64,000 bases of DNA. It comes from Paralvinella palmiformis (lineage: Eukaryota > Annelida > Polychaeta > Terebellida > Alvinellidae). A model generated the notes under the pieces. The model saw nothing but the letters and a program-made list of their open reading frames with translations. It was not told the origin of the DNA and ran no database searches. Shown here piece by piece: positions 12,759 to 25,912 of this stretch. The stretch spans positions 491,001-555,000 of the forward strand of contig JAODUP010000011.1 of assembly GCA_025642065.1 (NCBI GenBank), in the 5' to 3' direction. Both the position numbers and the translations under genes were made by a program. Position 1 is the first letter of the stretch, and each line of letters begins with the position of its first letter.

Positions 12759-13330
12759 TTAGCATTTCTTCATCTGTGACAGTCTATAGGACTCCTGACC
12801 CCTGGCACCGACACGTCGCGACGTGCTGAAGAATAGGCTATCGTCGAACGACCTTGACCGTTTCCCTTTTTTGGCCTTGACTTTGTTTGATTTTGCCTTC
12901 CTCAATTCCGAGGCGAACGCACACAAACGACTTTGGTCCTTATAGGCACATGGGCCCGTTGGGACAGTATTTGGGCCGCCAACAATTGGGCTACCCGCAC
13001 ACCGTCCACCTATTCCCAGTATTGCTTCGGAAGAGCCACCTGCATCCCGCGTACCTGGATCAAAAGCGCCTGCTCCGGGTGTTGGCAGTATGTCTTCGGA
13101 CATGATGAGACCAGGCGGTAGATCAATCCATCTGCTGACTGAGAGCTGTTTCTGATGACCCGTAGAAGCCAATATGGCTGCCGGCTGGCGGGAGTACTCA
13201 CAACAGGAGTAAGCGTAGGACTCCAAAGAGAATCGTCTTAACAGCGTGGAGTAACGACTTCTTCTCGACTGGGAGAGAGATTGGAGGTAGATGCTTGAAG
13301 GTCGACAGCTTGGTGCTCGCTTCCTGAAAT
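12759..13330 (-). CDS. GC-rich open reading frame, possible exon (minus strand)
   Basis: On the minus strand a frame is open from about 13330 (after a CACGACAG acceptor-like site near 13333) to a stop at 12759. The protein is Arg/Ser-rich, then Gly/Pro-rich, then basic (R-K-A-K-S-N-K-V-K-A-K-K-G-K-R-S). GC content is clearly higher than in the flanks. The opposite strand is also partly open, so the coding sense is uncertain. No domain recognised. Confidence 0.22.
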
Positions 13331-13907
13331 ACCTGTCGTGAGAACCAATATGACACTGTTAAACAGACAGACAGATAGCCAGACAGACATATAATCAGTC
13401 GGATAGAAAGACAGACATACATAAATAAATAATTCATTAGTGAAACAAGAAACAAGGCGTAAATTGTGAGTTATCCACTGAATGTAAGATTGATTGATGG
13501 AATGGCAGACTAGCCGACTGACTGACTTGTAGGCTATCAGACTGGCTCATTGACTGACTGACTAGGTAACTGACTGACTGGCTCACTCGTTAACTCACTC
13601 ACTAATTTGAAATAACCTCAGAACTGCTGGAGATGCCATCAATAGTACGACCATATTCATTCCAACAATATCAAAGCCTTGATAAAGTCTATTATAATTT
13701 TAAAGCATCATTTTCAGATATAATACTCATATCACAAGAAAACAGACCCACTACAACAATTAAAAAAGCTGAATTCCAAACCTTTCCAAACCATTCTGAC
13801 TAGCTTTCTATTGATGCCGTTGACGACTGTATCCGAGATGAATACAAAAACTTATTTATTACTATGCTATGTACGAGTACATATCAAGCAATGGCCATAT
13901 ATTTCAC

Positions 13908-13937
13908 CAATATATATATATATATATATATATATTT

Positions 13938-13968
<31 letters not shown>
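13908..13968. repeat. (AT)n(GT)n compound microsatellite
   Basis: About 27 bp AT, an acg spacer, then 28 bp GT. Confidence 0.93.
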
Positions 13969-13969
<1 letters not shown>

Positions 13970-14620
13970 ATGCGTGCGTGAGAGAGAACTATGTGTCTTG
14001 AATCAGATAAACTCGCCCAGAGGCGTACGTGTATCGTTTGCATTTCAGGATATTTCTTTTTATTCCAGTAATAATCCATTGTGCAGTATTGCCACTTTAT
14101 GTTTAGCTTAGTCATTTCACTGCTTCCATACGTAGGTAGTGTACACAACACATTTTTATCACATGTTCAACAAACTGTTGCGTTGCTTGACACGCCGGAG
14201 CCTATAAAAGGCCGAAGCTTTCTTTCCGATTGGACAAGAACTTGCGACATCGGAACTGTCGGAGCTCTGTCCAAACGGTTGATATAGGTAGAATTTGTTT
14301 AGTTATTCGAACCCAGAATGAAGCTACGGCCAGCATCTGTGGTGTTGAAATGTTCTCATGTACAAGTTTCTTTTGAACGACAGCAAATTACTGATGAATG
14401 TAAACTTTGGGGTTTAAGTAGTTCTCTTCGATATGTATTAACTTATCATTGAACCAACCACGTGTTCCTTACTGCAAGCTGTGGTGTCAAATGGTAGTTT
14501 TTGTTTTGTATTTGCTTCCGCTTTCTGTACGTAGCCTACATATAACTGCTTCCCTGTGACAGTGACACACTTGCGAAAACCGGATTAGCTGAACTCCACA
14601 AGGTGATGAGTAGCCCAGCC

Positions 14621-14622
<2 letters not shown>

Positions 14623-14652
<30 letters not shown>
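14623..14652. repeat. (AT)n microsatellite
   Basis: Pure AT run of about 30 bp. Confidence 0.93.
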
Positions 14653-14655
<3 letters not shown>

Positions 14656-15044
14656 ATTAAACATGTATAGATGAGTGGAAGTTTTTTGGTATTATGAGAT
14701 TGAGCTATGTATAGATTTTATTACGCCTAGATGTATTGAGGTATATGTTTTAAAGAATGTTTACGTGTTGATGTTCAGAGAGAGTGCAGCCAAATATATG
14801 TATCCCAAGACACAACGTTACGGTTGGTAAGTTCTGTTTTCAGTGCATGGCGATTTATGTTTTCAGATCCGCGTGTTATAAGTAAAGTTGATCTAGAGAG
14901 ATAAATTCCGTGCACTGTTTGTGATTTTGGAGGTACACCATTTAGGTATTTGCACGTGGAATACGGCATTTAAAAGACTTTGTCAGATATAGTACACTCT
15001 TAAAGTATTTCAAAGTACTTCTGACTTTGCAATAGATGATCATG

Positions 15045-15210
15045 ATTGATGTTCTACGACTACGTTTGTGCACATGGTGGGCTAAACGGGCCGAGCGACC
15101 TCCAAAGGTAATGAAACGAAGTCAAAGATAAAACACCCTTCAGATATGCCCACGCCGAGATTCGAACACGGGTGGTAGTGATCTGTGTTAGACCACGGAG
15201 GCGCCCAGAC
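15045..15210 (-). mobile_element. tRNA-derived SINE, near full length
   Basis: The + strand reads 3' to 5': tgatgttctacgactacgtt, tgggctaaacgggccgagcg, gataaaacacccttcagata, box B (cgagattcgaacacgggtgg), then cacggaggcgcccag. It is collinear with 57155-57365. Confidence 0.75.
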
Positions 15211-16148
15211 TCAGGAATAGAAACGTTTCGCATATTAATTAGTAGTATTGGGCTCAGCTCGCTTGTCTGGTATGTTTTTTTTATAACAACTTTAGTTGTA
15301 TATAATTCACTTTAACAATATGCGGAAATTGTGTGTCGCAGTATGAAAAAAAACGTTCCCTGGATTTAACTACCTGATGAATCTTATCTTCCAACGTTTG
15401 TCTTCATTCTTCGAAAGAGAGAGCACTATTTTTAGTCATTTCCTACTCGACATCATTTTTTTATTATATAATCTTCGTTTACATTTTATGCCAGACCTCG
15501 ATTGTACGTGTCGGTACATCCATTGATATTGTTTACATGCCAGTTATAATGTAGGCCATCGGATTTTTTCAAACCCAGACTTCGTTTAAGTTAACAGTTA
15601 TTAACTTATGACACACCATCGACTGACTCCAGATGATGTTGGCGACTGAAGTTCGTATTTCACACAGAACCTGAATCAGTCCATAATCTGATGTTACGGA
15701 AGAGAGCCGAGTTGGTTTTACAATTTCTCCGGTTTCTCATGTCACCATATCAGGACATCGGGAGTTTCGTACTTCGTATAAGTCGTTCAGGATACATCGT
15801 GTCCGGGTTTAGAATGGTAATTTCGCATTGCGTAATTACGTTGCCGGACTGAAACCTAATGACTTGAAACACAATTTTCTAAATGATGAAGAATTCTAAT
15901 ATTTGTAGAATATTTCTGTGTTGTTTCGTACAAGTAGCTTACAGTCCAACACTTCGGAGTATACAGAGTAAGATCACTCCAAAGCATTGTGTGTTTATCT
16001 CTGTTTATATTGACATCTTGCTATTATATTTATGAACATAGAATAGTGGTTGGACGATCGTAATACTGGGGGGAGGGGGGAGTCTTTTAATGTTAATGGA
16101 CACCTATATCTGCGTTCTGATACACTTCATCTGTCAATCTATTTTTTT

Positions 16149-16150
16149 TT

Positions 16151-16230
<80 letters not shown>
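16149..16230. repeat. (CT)n(AT)n compound microsatellite
   Basis: About 25 bp CT followed by about 55 bp AT. Confidence 0.95.
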
Positions 16231-16233
<3 letters not shown>

Positions 16234-16324
16234 TTTCATATATATATAAAAGATAACCTTCATTTTATTAGTTTGTATATTATTGTCTAAAAGCATCACT
16301 ACTAGCCAAAGAACTATATTGCTA

Positions 16325-16830
16325 TATGTACACAATAATCTACAATAATCCATACAATAATTCGCTATAATCAACACAATAATCGGCATAATAATCAACA
16401 CAATAATCTACACAATAATCCAGACAATTACTTCGCTATAAACAGCACAATAATCCGCATAATAATCCACATAATATTCTACACAATAATCCACACAATG
16501 ATTCGCAACAATCCACAGAATAATGCTCCTAATAATCAACAGTAAACTACATAATAATCCAAATAATAATCCATTGAATACTCCAGACAATGATTAAAAT
16601 TATAAACACAATAATCCACACATTAATTCATATAATAATCACACAATAAGACACAAAATCATCGACCATAAAGTAATCCACACGATGATTTATAATAATC
16701 CAGCACTACTCCACACATTGATTCATAGTAACTCGCATAATAATCTGAACAATAATCCGCAATATAATAAGCATAATATTACACACAATAATCCACACAA
16801 TAATCCATCATCCACAAACCAGTTACTCAT
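16325..16830. repeat. Degenerate AATAATCCACAC minisatellite
   Basis: About 40 imperfect 12-15-bp units such as caataatccacacaataatc. Open frames here are repeat artefacts. Confidence 0.88.
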
Positions 16831-17442
16831 TTATATCTCAATTAACTATTGGTCACGTCGAAATCCGATGGAAGGTTCGTAGATTCTAACCAAGAATCCC
16901 CACTCTCCAACTCATCACACAACCTACTGAGCTACGAAAATAAACATTGTTCCAATTGATGGGAAGGAATGGGGGGGGGGGAGTTGACAGACGGGTGACG
17001 ATATAAAAAGATATTAATTAGTGAATCTGAGATGACATCGTGTTTTCAATGAAGACGGAAAACACAGAATTGTCGTCATTTTTATTTGTCGACCACCAAA
17101 TAAGAGTCGAGAGATTTATCTCTCTGATGTATATCAAACGTATATTGGTTTATGGCTTGTCAAAAGGTGATGAAGTGAATCTGTCTTATTTATTGGTCAT
17201 CATTTAACGACATACGACTAACAGCTATCTCTGTTGATGGTCAATAACTCGTCGTCCATCAATAAGATGACCTCTTTAACGTGATTTTAACAATAGGAAG
17301 ATGATTGTAGATTGTTGTGTTAAAATGACAATAAAGATGATTGTAGATTGTTGTGGTAAAGGAGTTTTATGTAGGCAGCTGTTGTTGTTTACATGTTACA
17401 GGCGAGTGAAGATGAAAACCGTGCCAAGAAGGGACTTAATAA

Positions 17443-17446
<4 letters not shown>

Positions 17447-17488
<42 letters not shown>
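17447..17488. repeat. (AT)n microsatellite
   Basis: Pure AT run of about 42 bp. Confidence 0.95.
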
Positions 17489-17489
<1 letters not shown>

Positions 17490-17491
<2 letters not shown>

Positions 17492-18550
17492 CTGTTTAAT
17501 TGTGTACATTACCATAAATATTCAAGTAATATGTATATTATCTGAACAATTTTCAAATCATTTACATATTACCTGATTGTAAAGATTAACTTAAACATAT
17601 ATATATTGTTCTTATTATCTCATTTCCTCGGAGGACATTCTCAGGTGTAACCAGTCCGGGAGGCCAAACAAAACTTGTCTATCCTTTTTATACCCCTTTT
17701 CACTGTTATCCGTTTTGCATGATGATTAGCTAGTAATACCCGTACTATCCCTTATTATGCCACCACTATAAAACATCCAAAGGGTAGCTCTTTAAAGGTA
17801 CGAAATTATACTGTCCGTGACTAGAAAATATAATAAATAACATCATTAATTAACCTAGGAATCTGTACAAGAGGAATGATCTTTTCGGTTCTGAAGACGT
17901 TCTATGAGTACTATATTGTTGTCTTTTGGATGTGATAGGGTCCTAGAACTGATATCAGTGTTCATAATTATTTTTAGATAAACTGATTTACTTGAAGTTA
18001 TTTTCTACGCTCTAGATGATGGCATCGCCATGGCGCATTTACTGCCAACTCTCCCATAACAGATTGATTGAGTGCTTAGACAACAAATAATAATCCTTTT
18101 CTTTCGCTATTCATCAATCAACATAATAACCTATGTATTTTACCTCAAATCGGTCCTTAAATATAGTCAGTAATATAAAACAGTGGATTTTTGTTTGTCT
18201 TCTCGCGGACCTGTTCAACAAAGAGACACTATATTGATCATCTATGCCAACATATTGCCTACTGAACACCAGGACTTAGCGTACTTGCTATTGCCCTCCT
18301 TTTCTTTCTGATGTCTCCCAGACGGTGCTGCCTCTAGTGTCCGATATATCGATGTTCTAGGAGAAAGCTTCCTCTTCTAATACACCGCCCGAGGCTAATC
18401 TTCTTATTGTAAGAGAGATTAGAAAGTAAACCGACGAAGTTGGGCAACTTGAAGGTCACGAAATAAAAATATAAATCCTTACCGGCTCTAAATCCTGAAA
18501 TAGCCCGGAAAATGTCTCATGTCGTACAATATATTATAGGCTCGATTGGC
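17490..18550. other. Intergenic, nothing recognised
   Basis: No motif-bearing frame or repeat boundary found. The stretch 18300-18420 is somewhat less AT-rich but lacks a coherent exon. Confidence 0.45.
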
Positions 18551-18810
18551 ATTGAACTTCTCACTAACTAACTCACTGACTCACTGACTGACTGAATCAC
18601 TCACTGAATCAGTCAATCACTCACTCACTCACACTACCAATATACAATTATCATTATCATAACTATATTTTATTTTCTATATTAATCTGCTATAAATCCT
18701 TCTATCAGTAAATACAGTACTTCCAGCTGAGATACCAATACTGGCGGCCTCCGCAGCCACAGGAGCATACACCAGAGCGGTCTAAAGATGAATACCACTT
18801 GTCTAAATGA

Positions 18811-18866
18811 CTCACTCACTCACCCACTCACTCACTCACTCACTCACTCACTCACTCACTCACCCA
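18811..18866 (+). repeat. (CTCA)n tetranucleotide array
   Basis: About 13 CTCA units, the same motif as the long SINE-tail arrays on the opposite strand at 21790, 22681 and 38541. Confidence 0.9.
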
Positions 18867-19070
18867 TTCAACCATTCATTCGTTTCACGATTTCGATCCT
18901 AGCAGCTATAGGTAGAGCCAGTAACCTTCTACACGATTATTTGCTCTTCCATAGATCAATAACTCTCATATTCCATACTCGGAAAGTTATGGGACTACTT
19001 CAATCTGATGTGACAATAATATCAATATGACATGGACACCTTAACATAAACTGGCTACCCGCAAAGTTGG

Positions 19071-19071
<1 letters not shown>

Positions 19072-19126
<55 letters not shown>

Positions 19127-19138
19127 ATATATATATAC
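19072..19138. repeat. (AT)n microsatellite
   Basis: About 65 bp of AT with one phase break. Confidence 0.95.
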
Positions 19139-19523
19139 TGTATATACTTGTTCATTCAGAGGCTGTGCTGAACAAGCGACAGTTTGGGTATACTCCCCGA
19201 AATAAATTTGTTCATTCGAAGTTTTATTGGAGTACACGTACTTCTATTTATATTCGATAATAACACAGAATGACTCGTCTTTCTTTGACAAATGTCATAA
19301 GATACCGAGATGATGCGACTTCCAAGGAGAGACGGATCCTATATCAGCTCAATCCCGTATATGATTGTTGCGTTTTTTAGACGGAATAGTAATATCAATA
19401 TTTATATTTGGAACTGTTTCAAGTTTCATGTATTAGATGGATTTATTTCAGAACTGGTTTAATTATGGGTCGTCATTCATAGAGTGCAAGAAGGGCGAAG
19501 GAATGGCTTCCCGGTTAATAGAG

Positions 19524-19595
19524 CTCTCTCTCTCTCTCTCTCTCTCTCTATGTGTGTGTGTGCGCGCGCGCGCGTGTGTGTGTGCGTGTGTGTGT
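19524..19595. repeat. (CT)n, (GT)n and (GC)n arrays
   Basis: Adjacent CT, GT and alternating GC runs. The latter two are Z-DNA-prone purine-pyrimidine repeats. Confidence 0.9.
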
Positions 19596-20107
19596 TCTGG
19601 ATAGAGGGTACTAGAAAACTAGCCAATTAGATGGGGGCATTAACGTCAAATCGATCCATATGTCACAACCAACATAGTATGAGAGGCTGATGAATATTAT
19701 CTCCATCCTGAGACAGGCCTTCATCATTATTATCATCAGAATCATTATTATCATCGACCTAATCTTCATCATCTTCGGCATCAGCATCATTATTATCCCA
19801 GATAATCAGCATTACCTCCATAAGTTTATGATTTATAATCGTCTCACCTAAGTTCTTTGTACGTCAGTGTTGACAATAAAGTGATGACATTAAATGTCAT
19901 TGTGTGCTGATGTGTCGATAAATCGTACACACTCACTCACACACTTACTCACTAACATACACTCTCATTTCGTCATGTTTTGTACTACCATCACTACCAC
20001 CACCATCATCATTATCATCACCATATCCGTAATTTTCGCCATCATCATCATCATCATCATCAACATTGTTATTCGTGATAACAGTTGTTTATTAGTTGAA
20101 CACTTAC

Positions 20108-20186
20108 CCTTTACAAAGCAGAACCCCGACCAGGTTGATGATGAGGAATATAAATGCTCCTGATGAGGCTACCGTGAGTAGGACAA
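20108..20186 (-). CDS. Candidate exon encoding a single transmembrane helix
   Basis: On the minus strand an acceptor (TTTATTTCCAG) and a strong donor (AAAGG|GTAAGT) bound 79 nt. The open frame is almost wholly hydrophobic (V-L-L-T-V-A-S-S-G-A-F-I-F-L-I-I-N-L-V-G-V-L-L) and then C-K-G. This is the length and placement of a TM exon in a type I receptor or adhesion protein. No family can be named from this exon alone. Confidence 0.42.
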
Positions 20187-21077
20187 CTGGAAATAAAAAA
20201 TCATCGTAAAAATAATGTAATGTTCTTCGAATTAAAGAGAAATATCGCTTAAATAATTTCGAAATATATGAAAGGCCTCTTAACGATGATGGCAAGGGAT
20301 TTTTATCATTTCCGAAGAGAGCTTGTCTCACGGACAGACATAGACATACAGACACACACACGTGTGCGTGTATGCGTGTGTATGTATGTATGTTAGAGAG
20401 AGGGGGGAGATGGAGAAAGAGAGAGGTAACATAAATGTGAAAACTTCCCCCATTTACGTCCCACATACTCTCGAGTACAAAAATATTACTATTATTTCCC
20501 TTTATGAACTGATTTCGACTTTCTGTCCGGATCTTTATCAAATATTTACATAAATATTTTTCTCCCATTACTACTCATAGGTTAACCTAAATGCCGACGC
20601 CACTGTTAAACTATAACTATTTATAAACAGAGCTCAAACGATCCTGGCTTTTGTTTAGATCCTGTGATTTAAATAAAGCAGACTAAATGACTTTTGTTCT
20701 TAAATAGCAAATGATACAATCATTAATATTAATTTAAGGTGCTATCAACAAAACGTTTTATTTCACATATTTGACTAGCAGTAAGATTGATCTAAGTACC
20801 GTTTATTGGCCAATCAAATTATTTGTTACTAAAAACATTTCTAGATCCTTACCTCAGTTAATCGAACTTCACTTACCCTCTGTATGAGCAGAGTAATAAG
20901 ATACACTGTATATTTTATTACATAACTTACGATTGTTAAAAACAACGAATGCATATAAATGTATATGTGAAAGAATTGTACATATACTATATAGCCTATA
21001 CATCTTTTAAATATCCAGATGGGTATTGTATGTCTTTGTCTGCTTCTTTCCAGCAAGATCAGTTCAGTATATACACC

Positions 21078-21108
<31 letters not shown>

Positions 21109-21415
21109 ATATTCGAATGTGTCTCTTGATATCAAACTACAGCTCTCTACCAGATGGACAAGAAGAACCAATTCAAGTTTGACTCAGTTAATGCACTACT
21201 CTGCCTGTCTTGTAATTTTATGTCATTCTGCAGTGAAACCTGTTAGCGAGAACACATCATAAACACCGACCGTTAGAAATAGTTATCAGTTTTGACTAAA
21301 GACAGATAAACTTATTTTTAAGATGGTTGTGTTTGAGGAGCAGGGAAGGTCTTATCTCAATGATGGTAGCTCAGTTTAGATTTATGCGTGTCCCATAAAG
21401 TTTACCATAACCTAC

Positions 21416-21665
21416 CGGTCTGGTTCCGATATGGACCAATCAGAGCTTCCCTCGCCGTGTCGTTTAGCAACGAGGACCGATGTTCTGTATTCCGATGGGG
21501 TCCGCTAGGCGGCGTCACGACCTCTTCGGCCCCGCTGAGCAGTTCGTTTCCAGTGCGCACATCGTCGCGCATCTCTGCGTGACGCTGGAATGTTGCCATT
21601 TCGTCGAGGCGACGACTTCCGGCTTCTCGTCTCTCCGTGGCTTCCGGAGAGCTGGCTTGGCGCAT
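21416..21665 (-). CDS. Candidate CpG-rich coding exon (minus strand)
   Basis: On the minus strand ATG at 21665 opens 83 codons ending at donor GACCG|GTAGGT, phase 1. The sequence is strikingly CpG- and GC-rich. The product is hydrophilic (R-R-E-A-G-S-R-R-L-D-E-M-A-T-F-Q ... N-E-L-L-S-G-A-E-E-V-V). It is upstream, in minus-strand sense, of the TM exon at 20108-20186 and might belong to the same gene. It could be a first exon or an internal exon using an AG at the CCAAGCCAG region. Family not recognised. Confidence 0.38.
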
Positions 21666-21784
21666 CACCGGATGTGACGCAATCAGAGAGAAATAAAAAG
21701 ATGGCGTCTTTGTTTCGATGTCAGATTTTGGCACGCCTCAATATTTGATGGCTCCTAGACTGTGATATTCAGTAAATAGTAATG

Positions 21785-22065
21785 ATATAAGTGAGTGAGT
21801 GAGTGAGTGAGTGAGTGAGTGAGTGAGTGAGTGAGTGAGTGAGTGAGTGAGTGAGTGAGTGAGTGAGTGAGTGAGTGAGTGAGTGAGTGAGTGAGTGAGT
21901 GAGTGAGTGAGTGAGTGAGTGAGTGAGTGAGTGAGTGAGTGAGTGAGTGAGTGAACAAATGGCAGGGTACATTCCACTGGCACAAGTTATACGGGGATTC
22001 GAAACCTAACACGAAGGTTTACAATGCACTACTCTAACCACTGCGTTATGGCGCGCCCTCTAGTA
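21785..22065 (-). mobile_element. tRNA-derived SINE with 165-bp (CACT)n tail
   Basis: The + strand (GTGA)n array at about 21790-21954 is followed by SINE sequence read backwards (cggggattcgaaacctaaca is box B; ccactgcgttatggcgcgcc is the head). On the minus strand the order is tRNA head, body, then a (CACT)n tail of about 41 units. The T-H-S-L open frames are this tail. Confidence 0.65.
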
Positions 22066-22307
22066 GCTAGCAGGTGTATACAAATCGAATTCTTGATCTT
22101 TTCGTCCATCGCACTTATTACTGGATTACAAAAATGACGTCATCATGATTTTTGTTATTGTTGCTGCTGTTGTTGCTGTTGTTGCTTTAGAGAGTTAATA
22201 AAGTATTATAGAATACTATAAACATCATACGACTAACTAATATTGGAACATAATTATGGCTACAAAGACCATGTTGTTGTTATTGTTGCTGTTACTATTT
22301 TATAATA

Positions 22308-22319
<12 letters not shown>

Positions 22320-22338
<19 letters not shown>
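22320..22338. repeat. (ATT)n microsatellite
   Basis: Short tattattattattatta run. Confidence 0.8.
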
Positions 22339-22339
<1 letters not shown>

Positions 22340-22680
22340 ACGATAGACCAAACAATGTTAGGAGATATCTATAGATACAGACCTCGATGGTATGGTCCTG
22401 TTAGATCACGTTTAGTGTCTTCTTCGCTGTCAGATAGCTATCTATGTGTTAGACTGTTGTCAGGGAAACTGATAACAGTCTTGTCTCCCAGATGGCGCCA
22501 TGTCACCGATGACGTCATCGTGACGTAACACCTGTCGTGTGAGCGATGATTGGGGGAGATTTGCTGATGTTTCTCCCTACGGGAAAGAAGAACCCGATAC
22601 AACGAGGTACTGGTGATGACAGCTCATCCCACTGTCACACGTCATAGATGTATGGTTGGCCGTGTTGATGCATATATCAC

Positions 22681-23010
22681 AGTGAGTGAGTGAGTGAGTG
22701 AGTGAGTGAGTGAGTGAGTGGTGGTGGTGGTGAGTGAGTGAGTGAGTGAGTGAGTGAGTGAGTGAGTGAGTGAGTGAGTGAGTGAGTGAGTGAGTGAGTG
22801 AGTGAGTGAGTGAGTGAGTGAGTGAGTGAGTGAGTGAGTGAGTGAGTGAGTGAGTGAGTGAGTGAGTGAGTGAGTGAGTGAGTGAGTGGTAATTTTCACC
22901 CTCGGCACACCCATGACAGTTCAGCGATAGAAATGACCTGATCAGCTGATACATATGTAACGGTGGACTTCGAAACCTAAGCCTCGTCTTCTACAATGTC
23001 TTACACTAAT
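22681..23010 (-). mobile_element. tRNA-derived SINE with 208-bp (CACT)n tail
   Basis: The (GTGA)n array at 22681-22888, with a (GTG)n interruption at about 22719-22731, abuts a diverged SINE read on the minus strand (tggacttcgaaacctaagcc contains box B). Same organisation as at 21785. Confidence 0.55.
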
Positions 23011-23654
23011 AACTGGATCCCAAATCTCGGAGTAGGCTTCGATAGTGACTTATACTTTTATCACAATCAACCAATATCGGTATACCTCTCAGGGAGCTTA
23101 CAATGGTCCAGGTTATACAGGTCCACGACCAAGTGAGGACAAAAAATCCGCCCCCCAACTCACCCCAAAACGCCCTCAACCTTAATGCAGATGTCAAGTC
23201 CTGACAGCTTCTCCGCTGGATTCCTATCGTAATTCGATCGATACACGAGGATATGATGACGTGAACACGCCAGATGAGTCGTTTGTTTACAACGTGACAT
23301 GTCACGCTAGATGGTGTGACTGTCACCTGGCGGACGTTTTATTCGCAATTTTGTCACTCCGTTCGCGTGACATGACAAAACATGAGGAGAAAAATCACTT
23401 TTCTGTTATTCGCTTGTCTGCTAAACATAAAACGGAATGAACCAAATAACAACTAAAGGCGTTCTACTGAATGAAATATTTACATCATGTCGGCTGCACT
23501 CTTACAACAAACATCCTACATTGGGACTGATGATTCGTCTAGATGTAATAACCTTGTATTATGAATGTGTAAATTTACAGGTGTACCAGTATCTTTTCTT
23601 GATACATATATTTATTATGTCCATTGTGTCTATAGTGTGTATTCAAAAGACGGA

Positions 23655-23795
23655 TGCTGGTGAGTGTAGGAACTACTGAGACATCACCGATGACACAGGA
23701 AAAGACGCTACTCTGGTATCGTAACCCTGATGAATCGTGTCATGAGTTTGAATGAACAATTTGGATTATCTTTGCGAGTACCTTATTCCTCACAC
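23655..23795 (+). repeat. Dispersed repeat ending at a CA array, copy 3 (diverged)
   Basis: The order matches the copy at 2563: ctggtgagtgtaggaactac, gagacatcaccgatgacaca, gacgctactctggtatcgta, cctgatgaatcgtgtcatga, then a (CA)n array at 23798-23840. Confidence 0.5.
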
Positions 23796-24173
23796 AAACA
23801 CACATACACACACACACACACAACATACACACACACACACAGTGCCTCACCAACGATAATAATAGATTTTAGAAGTACTTTCATATTTTAAATAAATAAA
23901 TGTCACTGTTATCTTCCCCAAAAATCTGACCATACAGAAGAATAGGATATAGTAATAGATAACAATAGATAGTATTTGTGTTTATAGATAATTTCTTTTA
24001 TATTTATTGTTGTTGTTGTTATTATTATTATTATTATTAGTAGTAGTAGTAAGTAGTAGTAGTATGGGAAAAGATGTAAACAAAGCATGATTTCAATCAA
24101 CATTCCCACAAAAACTTATACAGCAAACCAGACCATGAAATATTTTATCAAATAAATTATTACCCAATGTGTT

Positions 24174-24175
<2 letters not shown>

Positions 24176-24265
<90 letters not shown>
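24176..24265. repeat. (AT)n(GT)n compound microsatellite
   Basis: About 32 bp AT followed by about 57 bp GT and a gtgc run. Confidence 0.95.
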
Positions 24266-24268
<3 letters not shown>

Positions 24269-25128
24269 TGCGTGCGTGCGTGCGTGGATAAGTATTTATA
24301 GATTATACCGTATCTGTTTGACTGCATTTCCGAGTACACCATCTTAGAAAGGCGAAATCGTAATACCCTGGGGGAGGGGGTGCTTGAGGGGGGAGGACTT
24401 ACTGCCAGAGTGGTTAACTATAATTGCCGTTCTAGAAATGTGTTATTTAATCACGTGACATGATAGATTGCTACTCGAAAATTGGAACAGTCATATTCAT
24501 ATATATATGTTGTCCTGGAACTGGTACATATTGTCATGTCATTATTATAAATTAGATATTTAGTAATAGTATTCTGCTGATTTGTTTCTATTCAAAAACG
24601 TATTATCTATATTATATTATGTATGTATGTGTGTGTGCGTGCGTGTGCGTGTGTGTGCTCGTCTGATATGTGTGAGTAGATAGATAGATCGATCAAGGAT
24701 CATTGGGGTATTATGGAACTCCGTAAACCTACTCGATTGATCCATTGCAGATTTCACTGTACACCACCCGATGTACGCGGTGGGGGCGGGTTGGAGTTAT
24801 ATCAGCCCCTTACAACATTGTATAGTATATAAATAAAATTAATATAGATATGCAAAAATTGAAGACACTACGAGGCCCTGTATATTATTGTCTACTGGAA
24901 GAGGACGATAATGTCTAGTTGAGCTTTCATCTCAAGGACACTTCAGAATCATCAGGTTATTAATAAAGTATGTAAACGAATGTAATCGTAATATTCGTAA
25001 ACAGGTATTTGGGCGATAATAAGTTGTTTCGGATATGAAGCCCAATCACTTAGCTACAGAAAATCAATGGCGGCAGAATAGCCAACAGCGTCGCACGTGT
25101 TAATAAATGATAAATGAACATATTTCCA

Positions 25129-25132
<4 letters not shown>

Positions 25133-25169
<37 letters not shown>
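25133..25169. repeat. (AC)n microsatellite
   Basis: Pure AC run of about 36 bp. Confidence 0.95.
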
Positions 25170-25170
<1 letters not shown>

Positions 25171-25844
25171 CTCATTATAAATGTAGATTGCTAATTTAAC
25201 ATAAAGAAAAAGTGTCAATTGGATGACCAAAAAAGCGTTTGATGATAAACAGCTATCTCTGTATGTGTTTAATGGCATCCACAGGTAATGAGGAGAAATA
25301 AGATTTGGGGAATAATATTATATTCAAAGTGACTCTTGTAAAAAGAAACGCCTTAAGTAAGAGTTCAAAATAACATTCATTCACAGATGAGACCCTACGT
25401 TTAATTATTTTTAATGATTTTTTAATTCAATACAGTATATAGTTTGTACATTAATTGGAGATCATATTCTGTGATTTTCTTATATACAATTATCTGTTTT
25501 TATTGTATAAAATATATTGAGCTACATGAAAATAACATCCAATTGCCAGCAAACCATCGAAATAAATTGTATTTTTTTCGATCAATGTTTATGTTTTGAC
25601 AAGAGCCAACTCACCAAATCGATTTGAATATTCATGAGCCTGCACCAACACAGATGATCTTTATCAAATATGACGCCACTTAGGAGAAAGTCCCATCGCG
25701 GGGTCTTTTAATTTATATTTTTACTGGTCTCCTACCCATACTCTTGTTTTTCCTTACACTTACTTATTTGTAAGAACACAGACAATGAAACATGCAAGAG
25801 CTTAGTCCAAGCGCTTACAATTTATCGGCTAAACTATGAAAATA

Positions 25845-25912
25845 CATCTCTCTCTCTCCCTCCCTCTCTCTCTCGCTCTCTCTCTCGCTCTCTCTCTCTC
25901 GCTCTCTCTCTG
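25845..25912. repeat. (CT)n array
   Basis: CT repeats with regular G interruptions, bordering the LINE fragment that follows. Confidence 0.9.

Noticed and set aside
21738..22954. Long T-H-S-L repeat proteins
   Set aside because: They are translations of the (GTGA)n arrays in all frames and have no coding context.
23006..23326. 106-codon minus-strand frame
   Set aside because: No domain or splice support, and part of it overlaps SINE sequence.
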